Shown: piece after piece, positions 1-8,381 of the stretch | Layout of the letters: every line of letters begins with the position of its first letter | How positions within the stretch are numbered: position 1 is the first letter of the stretch | Source of the DNA: Planctomycetota bacterium | GTDB taxonomy: Bacteria; Planctomycetota; PLA2 | Direction: 5' to 3' | NCBI GenBank assembly: GCA_021776785.1 | Contig: JAJFFF010000051.1 | Location: 62,001-126,000, forward strand | DNA length: 64,000 nucleotides | The notes under the pieces: model-generated | What the model was told of the DNA's origin: nothing | Seen by the model: the letters and a program-made list of their open reading frames with translations, nothing else | The model's database searches: none | Made by a program: the position numbers and the translations under genes

Positions 1-772
1 CGACGGCGACCACCGTGCCGTCCGACATGACGGTGAGCGCTCCCAACCGGGATACAAAGTCCGAGCTCACGGTGCGCGCCCACGAGAAGGCGCCCGCCGC
101 GTCGAACCGCGCCACGAACATGGACCGGGTGGCCGCGTTGGTGATGGTGGTTTCGTTGGCTTCGCCGCGGGCAAACGTCATCGTCGTGTCGATGAATTCG
201 CCGCCGATCACGCACGAGCCGTCGGGAAACGTTGCGATCGATCTCACCGTGTCGTTTTGCGGACCGCCCGCGCTCGCCGCCCACGCCAACGTACCGTTTG
301 AGTTGTAGCGGGCAACGAACACGTCGGAATCTGCGAGGCCGGCGAGCGTCCCGCTCGGCAGCGTCGTCTCGTTCGCTTCCCCGCGGCCGAGGACAGCGGT
401 CCCCCGGTACCGTCCCGACACGACACACGTGTTGTCGGGCAAGAGATCGACCGTGCAAACTTCGGCGTCGACATCGGCGTCGACCAAGGCCGCCCAGCGA
501 AGCGCGTGGCCGGCGGTAAAGCACGCGACGAAACCAGCCCCTTGCGACTGCGCCGTAAGCGTCGTCTCCGTGATCTGACCGACCTCGAACGTGATTTCGT
601 TCTCGAATTCGCCGACGACGACGTACGAGCCGTCGGGCGCGACCTTCATATCGGCGGGACGGTAGTCGAAGTCACCCGCGATCGCGCGCGACTCTTCAAA
701 CAACAGCTCCTTGCCGTTCCCACTACAACCGACGGCGCCCAAGACGAGCAAAAAACAAGCGATCTGATTCAT
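1..772 (-). CDS. Beta-propeller-repeat lipoprotein, 3' end beyond window
   Basis: This gene runs off the left edge; about 257 residues are visible. The start is the ATG at 772-770, preceded by a GGAGG-like ribosome site. The protein begins with a lipoprotein signal (lipobox GAVGC, Cys16). It then repeats a unit of the form D/PDGS-VVxGxF ... GEANETTL ... FVARYxxxGxLxWA, with about three copies visible. Such repeats are typical of secreted SBBP-like beta-propellers of Planctomycetota and Myxococcota, which are surface-anchored and of unknown ligand. The repeat structure is seen directly; propeller folding and cell-surface location are inferred. Confidence 0.8.
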   Translation of the reverse strand, partial: MNQIACFLLVLGAVGCSGNGKELLFEESRAIAGDFDYRPADMKVAPDGSYVVVGEFENEITFEVGQITETTLTAQSQGAGFVACFTAGHALRWAALVDADVDAEVCTVDLLPDNTCVVSGRYRGTAVLGRGEANETTLPSGTLAGLADSDVFVARYNSNGTLAWAASAGGPQNDTVRSIATFPDGSCVIGGEFIDTTMTFARGEANETTITNAATRSMFVARFDAAGAFSWARTVSSDFVSRLGALTVMSDGTVVAV

Positions 773-908
773 GATGTATATGCCTCCGCTCCCAAAGGCG
801 CGAACGGCGACCGGCGGCCACGCGAAATCCAAAACTTTTTTTTGGGGGTGCGGGGACACCCCGCGCGGGCCATGTCGGCGGGTCGGGATCCTTGGGTAGG
901 ATTCCGGC

Positions 909-1226
909 ATGCGCACGTGGTTTCTGCTCTTGCTCGTAATGCTTGCGATGTGTTCGAAACGCCAAACCGAGTTCGCAAACTTCAAGGAATTCCAGGATGC
1001 CCAAACCGAAGCCGGCTACGTCCGCGTTGCTAGCTTCGAGCCGGTCAAGTGGCCCGCGAAGATCGTCGAAGAGCGCACGGCAGACGACGAGATTTCGTTT
1101 CATCGACCGAACGGCACCCCGCATAAGTACGCTGGCTACGACGGATACACGCTGAAGTTCATCCGGCTGCGCGGCGCGGACGGCGAAGAGGCCGTTTGCG
1201 TGTATCGTTCCAAAAGCAAACGCTAG
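909..1226 (+). CDS. Small putative lipoprotein
   Basis: A 105-residue protein with a hydrophobic leader ending in a lipobox (LAMC, Cys15), followed by a soluble domain of about 88 residues with a positively charged C terminus. I do not recognise the family. There is no Shine-Dalgarno sequence; a TAGGAT box lies at 897-902, six bases before the ATG, which fits a leaderless transcript. It diverges from the lipoprotein gene on the minus strand. The last codons (coding SKSKR) are part of a 17-base direct repeat found again at 1498-1514. Confidence 0.7.
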   Translation: MRTWFLLLLVMLAMCSKRQTEFANFKEFQDAQTEAGYVRVASFEPVKWPAKIVEERTADDEISFHRPNGTPHKYAGYDGYTLKFIRLRGADGEEAVCVYRSKSKR

Positions 1227-1514
1227 CGTCGCCGCCACGTCCGCTCCCGCGCGCGCTACTGAATCGCCTCCGCGATCAGAGCCGAACTTTGATGGAGCAC
1301 TTCGTGGCGTGCCAGAAACAACTCGTGGGCCTCCGTGACATCGAAACCTGGTTAGGGACATCGAGTGATACCGGCCACGAATCCTTGCGGGCGACGGTGC
1401 AAAAACTCAGAGACGAGCTTCTCGCGCTCGGGTTAGATGCCGTGAACGCGCGCCTGCAGGATTTGGATGACGGATACCGGTTTGCGTAGACCGGATGTTC
1501 CAAAAGCAAACGCC
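1207..1514. repeat. 17-bp direct repeat flanking a small ORF
   Basis: The sequence GTTCCAAAAGCAAACGC occurs at 1207-1223, at the end of the small lipoprotein gene, and again at 1498-1514, just after the stop of the 65-residue ORF. The copies are identical and 291 bases apart. This looks like a trace of a short duplication or insertion. Confidence 0.7.
1292..1489 (+). CDS. Small helical protein, unknown function
   Basis: A 65-residue ORF from the ATG at 1292. The product looks mainly helical (Leu/Ala/Arg-rich, with motif RATVQKLRDELLALGLDAV) and has no signal peptide or known motif. Upstream in-frame sequence is Arg/Pro-rich and unlike protein, so this ATG is preferred. It lies between two copies of a 17-base direct repeat (1207-1223 and 1498-1514). 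No clear ribosome site is visible. It may be real or chance. Confidence 0.4.
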   Translation: MEHFVACQKQLVGLRDIETWLGTSSDTGHESLRATVQKLRDELLALGLDAVNARLQDLDDGYRFA

Positions 1515-1570
1515 AAGTCCCTGCGTAGACGAAGTGCGGGTGAACGATCGGTTGGATAGAATTCACGGCC

Positions 1571-1864
1571 ATGTCCGACGCCTCTCGCGACGAACTTCTT
1601 CAGCGGCTTGGTGAGTTGATGAGCGACGTTTCCGAGCGTTGCTACAGCGCGCAGTGGATGGGGGACACGCTCACCGCGATCGAGTCCCGATGTCGCCGCG
1701 CGCTGCTCGACCATGAACCGCAGCCGTGGGGCATAGACGAGATCAGCGTCGCCGAGGCCACCGAACTCTGGTCGCTTGCGGCGCAGGTCGGCGGCTGGCC
1801 CGAGCCCGATTGGGACGGCAACTTCGACACATACGTTTGCGACACCCCGTTCACGTCGCTTTGA
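1571..1864 (+). CDS. Hypothetical protein, acidic, 97 aa
   Basis: The product is acidic and soluble, with a helical N-terminal half and a Trp/Pro/Asp-rich tail ending in an FDTYVCDTPF segment. It begins MSDASRDELLQRLGELMSDV. I do not recognise a family. A TAGAAT box sits at 1557-1562, eight bases before the ATG, and no Shine-Dalgarno sequence is present. Protein-like composition and this start context support a real gene. Confidence 0.6.
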   Translation: MSDASRDELLQRLGELMSDVSERCYSAQWMGDTLTAIESRCRRALLDHEPQPWGIDEISVAEATELWSLAAQVGGWPEPDWDGNFDTYVCDTPFTSL

Positions 1865-1954
1865 TTCCAGTTGGCGGGTTTTCGCGGAGGCGCGGGCCCG
1901 TTTTTTGACAAGGTGCGCCTTGCCGAGCGTGCCGGCCGTCGCTAGATTCGTTGT

Positions 1955-3175
1955 ATGACAGGTCGTTTGGGTCTTCTTGTTCTGACGTTGTTTGTTAGTG
2001 CCGGTACGGCGTCGGCCAAAGTCAAAAAACTCAAGGAAGCCGCGCGGCCCGGCGACGTCAAGCCGGGCAAGTCCGCGCTCTTGAAGAGTCCCAAAGGGAT
2101 GCACTACTTCTTGCGGGTTCCCAAAAAGTACAAGGCCAAAGACGGGGCGCGTCTTGTTGTCTTTTTGCATGGGTCCAACATGAATGGACTTTCGTACCTG
2201 CGCTCTTTTGAGGCGAAGCGTTGGGCGCATGATGCGATCTTGTGCTGTCCCAACGGCGAAACCGGCAAGGGCGATCCTTACGGTGCGAACAACTTCACGT
2301 TTGCGAGCGCGCCGTTTGTGGCCGAGATTACCAAGCTCGTGCAGGCGGACTTTAAGACGACCGTTACGTATGTCGGCGGCCATTCGCAAGGCGGGTTTTT
2401 GACGTTTAGCGTCATCATGCACTTCCCCGAGCTCTATCACGGCGCGATTCCGATGGCCGGGGATTGTTGGATGCAAAACGAGCCCAACCTGTGGGCCGAT
2501 AAGCCCGACGTGTTGGCGCGCCAAAAGCAAATCGGCATTGCCGTGATTCACGGCCAGGCCGACCCGGTCGTGAGATTCGCGCAGGGCCAGCACGCGTTTG
2601 ATGTCTTTCGCGCGATGGGCTACCCGCGCCTGCGGCTGTTTGCACCCAAGCGGTTGGGCCACCAGTTCATGCTGTCGCCGGTTGACGACGCACTCGACTG
2701 GCTCGACGCGATGAACGGCCGCTCCGAGAAGACGAGCGTTAAGCTCGCCGAGAAGTGGGCGAAGGCGCGCGAGTACGGGTGGGCGCTCGAAACCGCGCGC
2801 GCACTTACTGCAGGCGGCAACAAGTCCGCGCAAACCCGCGCCGCGAAACTCATCGCGCGTTGCGAAGCCGCCGCAGCCAAAGCCGTCGTCGCGATGCGAA
2901 AATCCATGGAAGGCGACGCGGCGAAGTGGGTGCCCGAGTGGCTCGAGTTCTGGCGCGTGTACGGACGCACCGAGGCCGCCAATCCGCTGGTCGAGGAGTA
3001 CGAGAAAAAGCGCGCGGAGCAGCGCGACACCGGCGCCCGTCTGTTTCAACAAGCGAGCGGCTTGCTGCGGTCGCAAAAAAAAGACGAGGGCCACGCCGTG
3101 CTGCGAAAGATCCTCGCCGAGGCGCCTTGCACCTACGAGGCGTACTACGCCTGGAAATGGTTGTCTGAAAAATAG
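1955..3175 (+). CDS. Secreted alpha/beta hydrolase (PHB-depolymerase/esterase type)
   Basis: A 406-residue protein with an N-terminal signal peptide (cleavage near ASA-K, residue 22). The hydrolase core runs from about residue 45 to 265. An HGSNMNG oxyanion-hole segment is followed by the nucleophile elbow GHSQGG (Ser near 145), an acid in GQADPV (near 204) and a His in LGHQF (near 236). This is the order expected of esterase LpqC / PHB-depolymerase-like enzymes. The last 140 residues are helical and Lys/Ala-rich, without a recognised domain, and end in TPR-like sequence. The substrate is unknown. A TAGATT box at 1943-1948 precedes the ATG by six bases, with TTGCCG 17 bases further upstream, so the mRNA may be leaderless. 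Confidence 0.85.
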   Translation: MTGRLGLLVLTLFVSAGTASAKVKKLKEAARPGDVKPGKSALLKSPKGMHYFLRVPKKYKAKDGARLVVFLHGSNMNGLSYLRSFEAKRWAHDAILCCPNGETGKGDPYGANNFTFASAPFVAEITKLVQADFKTTVTYVGGHSQGGFLTFSVIMHFPELYHGAIPMAGDCWMQNEPNLWADKPDVLARQKQIGIAVIHGQADPVVRFAQGQHAFDVFRAMGYPRLRLFAPKRLGHQFMLSPVDDALDWLDAMNGRSEKTSVKLAEKWAKAREYGWALETARALTAGGNKSAQTRAAKLIARCEAAAAKAVVAMRKSMEGDAAKWVPEWLEFWRVYGRTEAANPLVEEYEKKRAEQRDTGARLFQQASGLLRSQKKDEGHAVLRKILAEAPCTYEAYYAWKWLSEK

Positions 3176-3180
3176 ATGAG

Positions 3181-3291
3181 TGGCGTGTCCCGTGCCCAAC
3201 GTCTGACGATTTTGGAGCATCGCATCGGCTTGATTGCATCCAGTTCACGATGGAGGCGGGCAAGCTCAACGTCGAAGTCAAAGATTTCTAA
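3181..3291 (+). pseudogene. Possible remnant of a gene 3' end
   Basis: One plus frame ends ...CIQFTMEAGKLNVEVKDF then TAA at 3289-3291, and looks like a genuine protein C terminus. It has no start codon of its own, and the reading dissolves into the end of the hydrolase gene upstream. It may be the tail of a gene otherwise lost. Evidence is only amino-acid texture. Confidence 0.25.
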
Positions 3292-3339
3292 GTTACGGCG
3301 CTGTCGGGTGTCGTTGTCGCTTCGATGGGTTCTGTTTGT

Positions 3340-4002
3340 CTACCCGGCGCGCACCCAGAAGTTTCCGTCGCGGCCTGTCGCTCCTGTTGCGATCGTTCCG
3401 GTGATGGGGGAGCTTACGTTTGCTTTTCCTGCGAACGCGGCGGCTAGGCCCATCGGTAGGGTTGTGCCCGTGTAGCTCGCGTCGTCGGTGGCTACGATGT
3501 CGCCGGTTTGATTGACGAAAAACGAACGGTTGCCCGTGTTGCCGTGGTCGGCCGGCCATGCGTAGCAAAGCCACGTGGTCTCGGCCAAGTCTGCATCTAC
3601 TAAGTCGATGCCTTGTAAGTCCACGCCGAACGCCGTGTCGGTCGGGAGCGCGATCAGGAAGTGGTACCCACTCCGGATCACCCTTCCCGTGATCTGGTTG
3701 GAGCGAAACGCGGTCGCGAGCACGGGCGGGGCGAGTCTTGCGCCGTCGCGTACGGCGCGGCCGCCGGCCAATTCTGGAAAGTATCCGAACTCGCCAATCC
3801 CGTTGTCGTTCTCGTCCGCGCGCCCCGTCGCTTTGAACTGCGTCTGCGCCGACACGATCGTGCGCATCGTCGCGAGCGCGGCCGTCTCGTTTGAGTTCAG
3901 ACGCGCCGAGAGCAAATTCGGGATCGCGATCGCCGCGATAATGGCGATGATCGCGATCACGATCATCAGTTCAATAAGCGTGAATCCATGCTGTCGCTTC
4001 AT
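3340..4002 (-). CDS. Type IV pilin-like / type II secretion pseudopilin
   Basis: A 220-residue protein starting at the ATG at 4002-4000, seven bases after a GGGGACC ribosome site. A longer in-frame start is less likely because the prepilin leader must be short. The N terminus is a canonical class III prepilin: MKRQHG, cleavage, then FTLIELMIVIAIIAIIAAIA (methylated Phe, Glu at +5, hydrophobic helix). The globular part holds an Asp/Asn-rich segment (RADENDNGIGEFGYFPELAG) common in Planctomycetota pseudopilins and possibly metal-binding. No secretion-system partner lies beside it, so it is an orphan pseudopilin. Secretion versus surface-fibre role is undecided. Confidence 0.9.
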   Translation of the reverse strand: MKRQHGFTLIELMIVIAIIAIIAAIAIPNLLSARLNSNETAALATMRTIVSAQTQFKATGRADENDNGIGEFGYFPELAGGRAVRDGARLAPPVLATAFRSNQITGRVIRSGYHFLIALPTDTAFGVDLQGIDLVDADLAETTWLCYAWPADHGNTGNRSFFVNQTGDIVATDDASYTGTTLPMGLAAAFAGKANVSSPITGTIATGATGRDGNFWVRAG

Positions 4003-4264
4003 GGTGTGGTCCCCTTCGTATTCCTGCGATGCCTGACGCCCGGGTGGACGCACCGATCCCAACGGTTGCGTCCCTGCCTTGTTTGGGCGTGTCTCGATGT
4101 GTAGCAGCCCGTTGAAAAACTTCCCGTGGGCTGCGAGCGGATCTCGCGATCTCTGCTCTCGCCTGACGACTACATTTGAAACGGACTGCTAGAGAGGGCA
4201 GCGCAGACGACCGACCACGCCCCCGGAGTTTGTACAGGCTTCCCGTCTCAGTCGGGTACAGCGT

Positions 4265-5143
4265 TTAACGGGGCGCAAAGCGCAGGATGATCTTTCCGGA
4301 GACCGAATGGTTCCAATACAGCTCGTCGTTGAGGATCGCGATCGCGCACACGTTGTCTTGTTTGCGTTCGATCACGGCGTCGTCGTCGTGACCGGTGTCG
4401 AATGCGCGTGAAATCTCGAGTGTCCAGGTCGTGCCGTCGTGCACGCCCTTGCCCGACACGTCGGCCAGGCTGCCGGTGGGTTGTGCGGGCTCGTACGAGT
4501 CAATGCGGTCTTGGGTGTAGGCCGTCGGCTTGGGCGTGCGGCGATACGCCGGCGTGCCCGCGTCCATGGGTCGCGCGATGTGGGCCGTCTCGCGTCCGCC
4601 CATGTCGTAAACCTTCGCGTCGCTGCGCCCGCGGTCGCCGATGAGGTGACGTTTGTCGTCCACCCAACCGGCCGGGTTGCCGCGCCCCGCTTTCCAATGC
4701 CACACATCCGCCACGTACGCGGCCGTGGTCATCATGTTGATTTTGAAATCGCCTTCGATCGGAAAATCGAGCGCGAACTGATCGTCGGGCTCGGTGGGGC
4801 GGACGTACTCTTTTTGCTTCGCGTCCCATACGTAGGGGTCGCGCATGTCGCTTCGCGTCGCGTCGGCCCATTTCGCTAGGACAAACACGCGGTCCTCTGT
4901 GTAGAGCGCGCGCAACGTCACCTCTTGCGGCGCGCCGCCGCCCAGCGCTTCGCGCACCGTCACGCGCAGCGCGCGCGCCTTGCCCCAAACGCCGTCCACC
5001 TGGCCGTCGATTGTCGGCGGTGTGTTGGTGAACGTCGCTTGCCAGACGAGCGGGTCGGACGGCTGGGTTGTGGCCGCGGGGGGGCGCGCTTGCGTGCATC
5101 CAAACAGCAAAAGAGCGCAGAGGAGATGCGGATTCGACTTCAT
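4265..5143 (-). CDS. Lipoprotein with ethylbenzene-dehydrogenase-type haem-binding domain
   Basis: A 292-residue protein from the ATG at 5143. It has a lipoprotein signal (lipobox LLFGC, Cys16). The remainder matches the pattern of the EB_dh / cytochrome c-552 NapC-NirT-associated beta-sandwich: TIDGQVDGVWGKA near the start, LYTEDRVFVLAKWAD, an acidic DDQFALDFPI strand, and a WTLEISR ... LNDELYWNHSVSG end. Relatives bind haem b in DMSO-reductase-like enzymes or stand alone in the periplasm. No CxxCH motif is present, so covalent haem is not expected. TACGAT at 5151-5156 lies seven bases before the start and suggests a leaderless transcript. Confidence 0.75.
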   Translation of the reverse strand: MKSNPHLLCALLLFGCTQARPPAATTQPSDPLVWQATFTNTPPTIDGQVDGVWGKARALRVTVREALGGGAPQEVTLRALYTEDRVFVLAKWADATRSDMRDPYVWDAKQKEYVRPTEPDDQFALDFPIEGDFKINMMTTAAYVADVWHWKAGRGNPAGWVDDKRHLIGDRGRSDAKVYDMGGRETAHIARPMDAGTPAYRRTPKPTAYTQDRIDSYEPAQPTGSLADVSGKGVHDGTTWTLEISRAFDTGHDDDAVIERKQDNVCAIAILNDELYWNHSVSGKIILRFAPR

Positions 5144-5206
5144 AGCGCGCATCGTAGGGCGCGGCGTCGGCCGTCGACGCACTCTGAAGCGAATGTAAGG
5201 GAGTCT

Positions 5207-5420
5207 TCAGGCGCGTGGCGCGTCCGCCGCGTTTTGTTGTTCCTTTGCCGTGAGCCGGAAGCGCACAAAACGCGGATTGGAGACCGTGTCGTCGCGCCCG
5301 AGACTCGCGAAGTCATCTTTGTTTTCGTGTTGGGCGTCCGTGACGACGACGTCGGTTCCGTCCGCTGTGTTTGTTGGAGCGCGTGGGTCGGATGAGATCG
5401 TTTCGTGCTCGCGGACGCTT
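5207..5420 (-). pseudogene. Possible C-terminal remnant of a surface protein
   Basis: The minus frame ending at 5207 reads DDTVSNPRFVRFRLTAKE close to its stop, a texture typical of C-terminal beta-strands of large secreted proteins. The frame runs upstream antisense to the kinase-like gene and has no credible start. If real, it is a decayed 3' end. It lies in an otherwise empty 390-base gap (5144-5533). Confidence 0.3.
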
Positions 5421-5533
5421 ATCGTTTCGATCCCATCGAGGCACCCGCGCAAAACGCGACGAGGGCAAAAGGAGAAACGGGCGCATCTTGCCAACCTAAC
5501 GACCGGGGGAGCGGAATCGGATACAAAAGATTC

Positions 5534-6547
5534 ATGATCGAAACGCCGCAGCCGGAAACGGCCCGCTTGCGCCGCCACCGAGCGATCCAAGAGGAGCTGG
5601 CGGCGCTCGATGATGCGGCGATGGTGCGCTGGCTGGCGGGGACCGGTGTTGAAGAGCGCGGAAACGCGACGGCTTCGTTGCCGAGCGGCGCGCACTCGGT
5701 ATTCGTGAAGCTGGTTCCGGTGAGCGCTCGCGAGCGGGCGGCGCCGGGCGATACGGCCAACCTGTTTGCGCTTCCGTTGCACTATCAGTACCGGATCGGA
5801 AGCTGTGGGTTTGGGGCGTGGCGCGAGTGGGCTGTGCATGAGCTGGCGAACGCTTGGGTGGAGGCGGGGGCGTGTTCTGGGTTTGCATTGCTGCACCATG
5901 CGCGCGTCTTGCCGGTTGTTTCGCGCGGCGTCGATGACAAGCGCCGCATGGAGCCGTGGGGCGACGATCCGGCGATTGCGCGCCGCGTCGCCGCGCTCGC
6001 CGACGCGACGTCATCGGTGGTGTTGTGCATGGAGCGGTTTTCGCAGACGGTCCACGGGTGGCTGGGCGCCGAGTTGGCGCGCCGCGAGGATCGCGCCGCG
6101 TTGTTGGGCGAGGCCGAAGCGAAGTTGTTGCGGACGGTTGACTTTGCCAACGGGCGCGGCGTGCTCCACATGGACGCGCACTTGGAGAACTTTTTGACCG
6201 ATGGCGCGGCGTTTTTTTTGAGCGATCACGGGCTGGCCATCGCGCCAACGTTTGCGCTCGGCGCCGACGAACTCGAGTTCATGGGGCGGCATCGCCAGTT
6301 CGACCGGTGCACCGTCGTTTCCGGTTTGGTCTACACGCTGGTGTTGCACCATGGACTGCGCGAGCTGTGGCGCGCGGCGGTGGACGGGGCGGGGATTGAG
6401 GGCGTGGTGGAGGCGCTGCCGGCCCGCGACCGCGCCTTTCTCGAGGGGCGCGGCCCGTTAGCCCTGGAGATGAGCCGGTTTTACCGCAACCTGAGAACGG
6501 ATCTGACGAGCGAGTATCCAGCGGAGCGGCTGGCCGCGCTCCTGTAG
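5534..6547 (+). CDS. Protein-kinase-like fold phosphotransferase
   Basis: A 337-residue soluble protein from the ATG at 5534. It carries the hallmarks of the kinase-like fold: an ATP-binding lysine in VFVKLVP, a catalytic loop HMDAHLENFL (Asp and Asn of HxDxxxxN) near residue 215, and a metal-binding SDHGLA in place of DFG near residue 231. It lacks a glycine-rich loop of the Ser/Thr kinase type and resembles aminoglycoside/choline-kinase relatives. The substrate is unknown. Its stop codon overlaps the first GGAACCAGGTCAAT repeat unit at 6547. Confidence 0.65.
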   Translation: MIETPQPETARLRRHRAIQEELAALDDAAMVRWLAGTGVEERGNATASLPSGAHSVFVKLVPVSARERAAPGDTANLFALPLHYQYRIGSCGFGAWREWAVHELANAWVEAGACSGFALLHHARVLPVVSRGVDDKRRMEPWGDDPAIARRVAALADATSSVVLCMERFSQTVHGWLGAELARREDRAALLGEAEAKLLRTVDFANGRGVLHMDAHLENFLTDGAAFFLSDHGLAIAPTFALGADELEFMGRHRQFDRCTVVSGLVYTLVLHHGLRELWRAAVDGAGIEGVVEALPARDRAFLEGRGPLALEMSRFYRNLRTDLTSEYPAERLAALL

Positions 6548-6769
6548 GAACCAGGTCAATCGGGCGTCAGCGGGCGCGCTCCCGAGGTGCGGGGCCCGGA
6601 ATCGGAACCAGGTCAATCGGGCGCCAGCCGTTCGCGGCCGCTGCGGGAAATCGCCGCCAAAACCTGGACAAACGATGGCGCAATTTTGGCGCGCAAATCT
6701 GGTGGCGGATTGACCTGGTTCCGCATCGGTAGGTGCCGCATCGGTATGGCGACGAATTGACCTGGTTCC
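6547..6769. repeat. GGAACCAGGTCAAT inverted-repeat tetrad
   Basis: The 14-mer GGAACCAGGTCAAT occurs at 6547-6560 and 6604-6617, in both cases followed by CGGGCG. It then occurs inverted (ATTGACCTGGTTCC) at 6709-6722 and 6756-6769. Inner copies 6604-6618 and 6708-6722 are perfect complements over 15 bases, so the region can fold into a long hairpin. CCGCATCGGT is also repeated between 6721 and 6790. No gene is present between 6548 and 6848. The arrangement resembles REP/BIME-type elements mobilised by tyrosine transposases; no transposase is in the window. Confidence 0.85.
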
Positions 6770-6848
6770 GCATGGGGTTCCGCATCGCCGCATCGGTACT
6801 GGTTTCGTGGGGGATCCGGATGAGCGCAGGTAGGCTCAGGCGACCTCC

Positions 6849-7385
6849 ATGCAAACTGTGTTTATTCGTCGCCTCGGCGGCGTTTGGTTGCTCAAGCCTT
6901 CACGGCGTCCTCACTACGTCGGGCTCTTTGCGACTGTGGGTGGGTTTGTGGTCGCACTTTTGGTCGGCGGAATCTCCAAGGGATCGCCCCTCGGCTGGGT
7001 CCTGGTGAGCGCTTGCGTTGCCGTGGGGCTCTATGGCGTGTTCATGTTCGGGTCGGGCGCATCGGTCCGCGTGGACTTTGGCCGCCGCGTTTTTGTCATC
7101 GGCGAGATCACCGTGCCGTTCGATCAAGCGTCCGGACTTGTGGTCGACATGGTTTCAGTCACCGAGGAAGCGGGCTCGTCGGCGTGGTGGCAAATCCATC
7201 TCCTGGCCGGTCCCGAAGGCGGTGCGCTCTTGGCGTCCGCGCGCCGTGACGGGCTTTTGATCGGAGACCGCGCGGTGCCCGGCGTTCACCGGCTGGCTGT
7301 CTCGTGGCGCGATGACTTGCTCCGCTCGACGGCGCAAGAACTCAGCGAGCGCGCCGGTATCCCGCTCGTTTCGCCCGCGCGCTAG
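6849..7385 (+). CDS. Membrane protein with two TM helices, unknown function
   Basis: A 178-residue protein with two adjacent membrane helices (about 27-44 and 49-68) close to the N terminus and a soluble C-terminal domain of about 105 residues. The layout (short N terminus, TM hairpin, mixed beta domain with VDFGRRVFVIGEITVPFDQA) resembles PH-like bacterial membrane proteins, but no diagnostic motif is seen. There is no clear ribosome site. It stands alone between the inverted-repeat tetrad and an empty stretch. Confidence 0.65.
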   Translation: MQTVFIRRLGGVWLLKPSRRPHYVGLFATVGGFVVALLVGGISKGSPLGWVLVSACVAVGLYGVFMFGSGASVRVDFGRRVFVIGEITVPFDQASGLVVDMVSVTEEAGSSAWWQIHLLAGPEGGALLASARRDGLLIGDRAVPGVHRLAVSWRDDLLRSTAQELSERAGIPLVSPAR

Positions 7386-7740
7386 ATGGCGCTGCCGCGC
7401 GCGCGCCCACGACGAACGGATTCGTAGACGCCGAGGAACCCTCCGGCGCCCCGGCCGGGCAGCTCGTGCCTTCGCGCTCGAGTCGCCGCGCACGATCGGA
7501 CCCCGCTTCCGCTACCTTTGTCGCCGCGACCACCATCGGCGCCGCGCGGATGCGCACCGGTCGCAACTCGCCGCCCTAGTTGGCGTTTATCGCCCGGTTG
7601 TACGGACTGTGCGCGCGCCCCTCGTTGCAACCGCAGGCGACGCCAACCCGGAAAGTGTGACCACGAGCCGCTGTGCCGGGCGCAGAGCGCGCAGGGTGGC
7701 ATCGCGGAAGGTATAACGACTCCGCTACGCGATGAGTCTG
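7386..7740. other. Intergenic stretch without recognisable gene
   Basis: About 355 bases upstream of the DUF1579-like gene hold no convincing ORF or RNA. A TATAAC hexamer near 7712 could be a -10 box for the downstream gene, giving a leader of about 40 bases that ends in a good Shine-Dalgarno sequence. No matching -35 box is obvious. Confidence 0.4.
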
Positions 7741-7757
7741 TTACCAAGGAGAGAACC

Positions 7758-8336
7758 ATGAATAAGAAATTTGCAGTGTTGTTTGGAGCCGTGCTCGCGG
7801 GCGCGCTGTTCGTCACACAAATCCGCGCCGAAGACCATGAGGGCGAGGCCGGCGCTGGGGAGCCCCAGATGCCCCAGTGGATGTTGAAGACTGACGCGCA
7901 TAAAAAACTCGCGCAAAGCGTGGGGACGTTTGATGTCGCGACGGAGTTTTGGATGGCTCCCGGTGATCCGCAAAAGGGCAAAGGCGTCGCCAAGCGCGAG
8001 ATGATCATGAACGGGAACTATCTGCAGGAGTCGTTCAAGATGAACTTTATGGGCCAGCCGTTCGAGGGGCGCCTCACCAGCGGCTACGACACCGTGCGCG
8101 GCAAGTTTATCAACACTTGGATCGACAACATGAGCCCCGTGATGAGCCAGCAGACCGGCGTCGAGAAAGACGGGATGCTGATCTTTACCGGCGATGAGCC
8201 GGACCATGACGGCAAGCTCCGCAAGAGCAAGTCGACGATCGAGTTCAAAGACAACGGTTGGGTCATGACGGCCTACCACGTCGAGGCCGATGGCGACAAG
8301 ATGCACATGCGCTTGACGTACACGCGCCAGAAGTAG
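7758..8336 (+). CDS. Secreted DUF1579-family protein
   Basis: A 192-residue protein from the ATG at 7758, preceded by AAGGAGAG at an ideal spacing. It has a signal peptide (cleavage near IRA-E, residue 23). The mature part matches the DUF1579 pattern: AHKKLAQSVGTFDVATEF, RLTSGYDTVRGKFINTWIDNM, then a TFTG-like beta strand and KSTIEFKDN. The family is lipocalin-like and of unknown function, common in Planctomycetota. A hairpin at 8346-8372 closes the gene. Confidence 0.85.
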   Translation: MNKKFAVLFGAVLAGALFVTQIRAEDHEGEAGAGEPQMPQWMLKTDAHKKLAQSVGTFDVATEFWMAPGDPQKGKGVAKREMIMNGNYLQESFKMNFMGQPFEGRLTSGYDTVRGKFINTWIDNMSPVMSQQTGVEKDGMLIFTGDEPDHDGKLRKSKSTIEFKDNGWVMTAYHVEADGDKMHMRLTYTRQK

Positions 8337-8345
8337 CTTCAATCA

Positions 8346-8372
8346 CGGGCTCGGCGTTTCGAGCCGAGCCCG
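8346..8372. terminator. Hairpin between convergent genes
   Basis: CGGGCTCGGC (8346-8355) and GCCGAGCCCG (8363-8372) form a perfect 10-bp stem with a 7-base loop, ten bases after one stop codon and ten bases before the stop of the convergent sigma-factor gene. There is no long T-run, so it is a probable bidirectional terminator of intermediate quality. Confidence 0.65.
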
Positions 8373-8381
8373 TTGCTCCGG

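Noticed and set aside
1433..3220. Long minus-strand open frame opposite the alpha/beta hydrolase
   Set aside because: Arg/His/Leu-rich, no motif, antisense to a gene with a catalytic triad; a GC-bias artefact.
3190..3222. Third copy of the CAACGCCTGACGGCGTTG-type element
   Set aside because: CCCAACGTCTGACGATTTTGG resembles the palindrome but lacks the complementary arm, and the region reads as a protein remnant.
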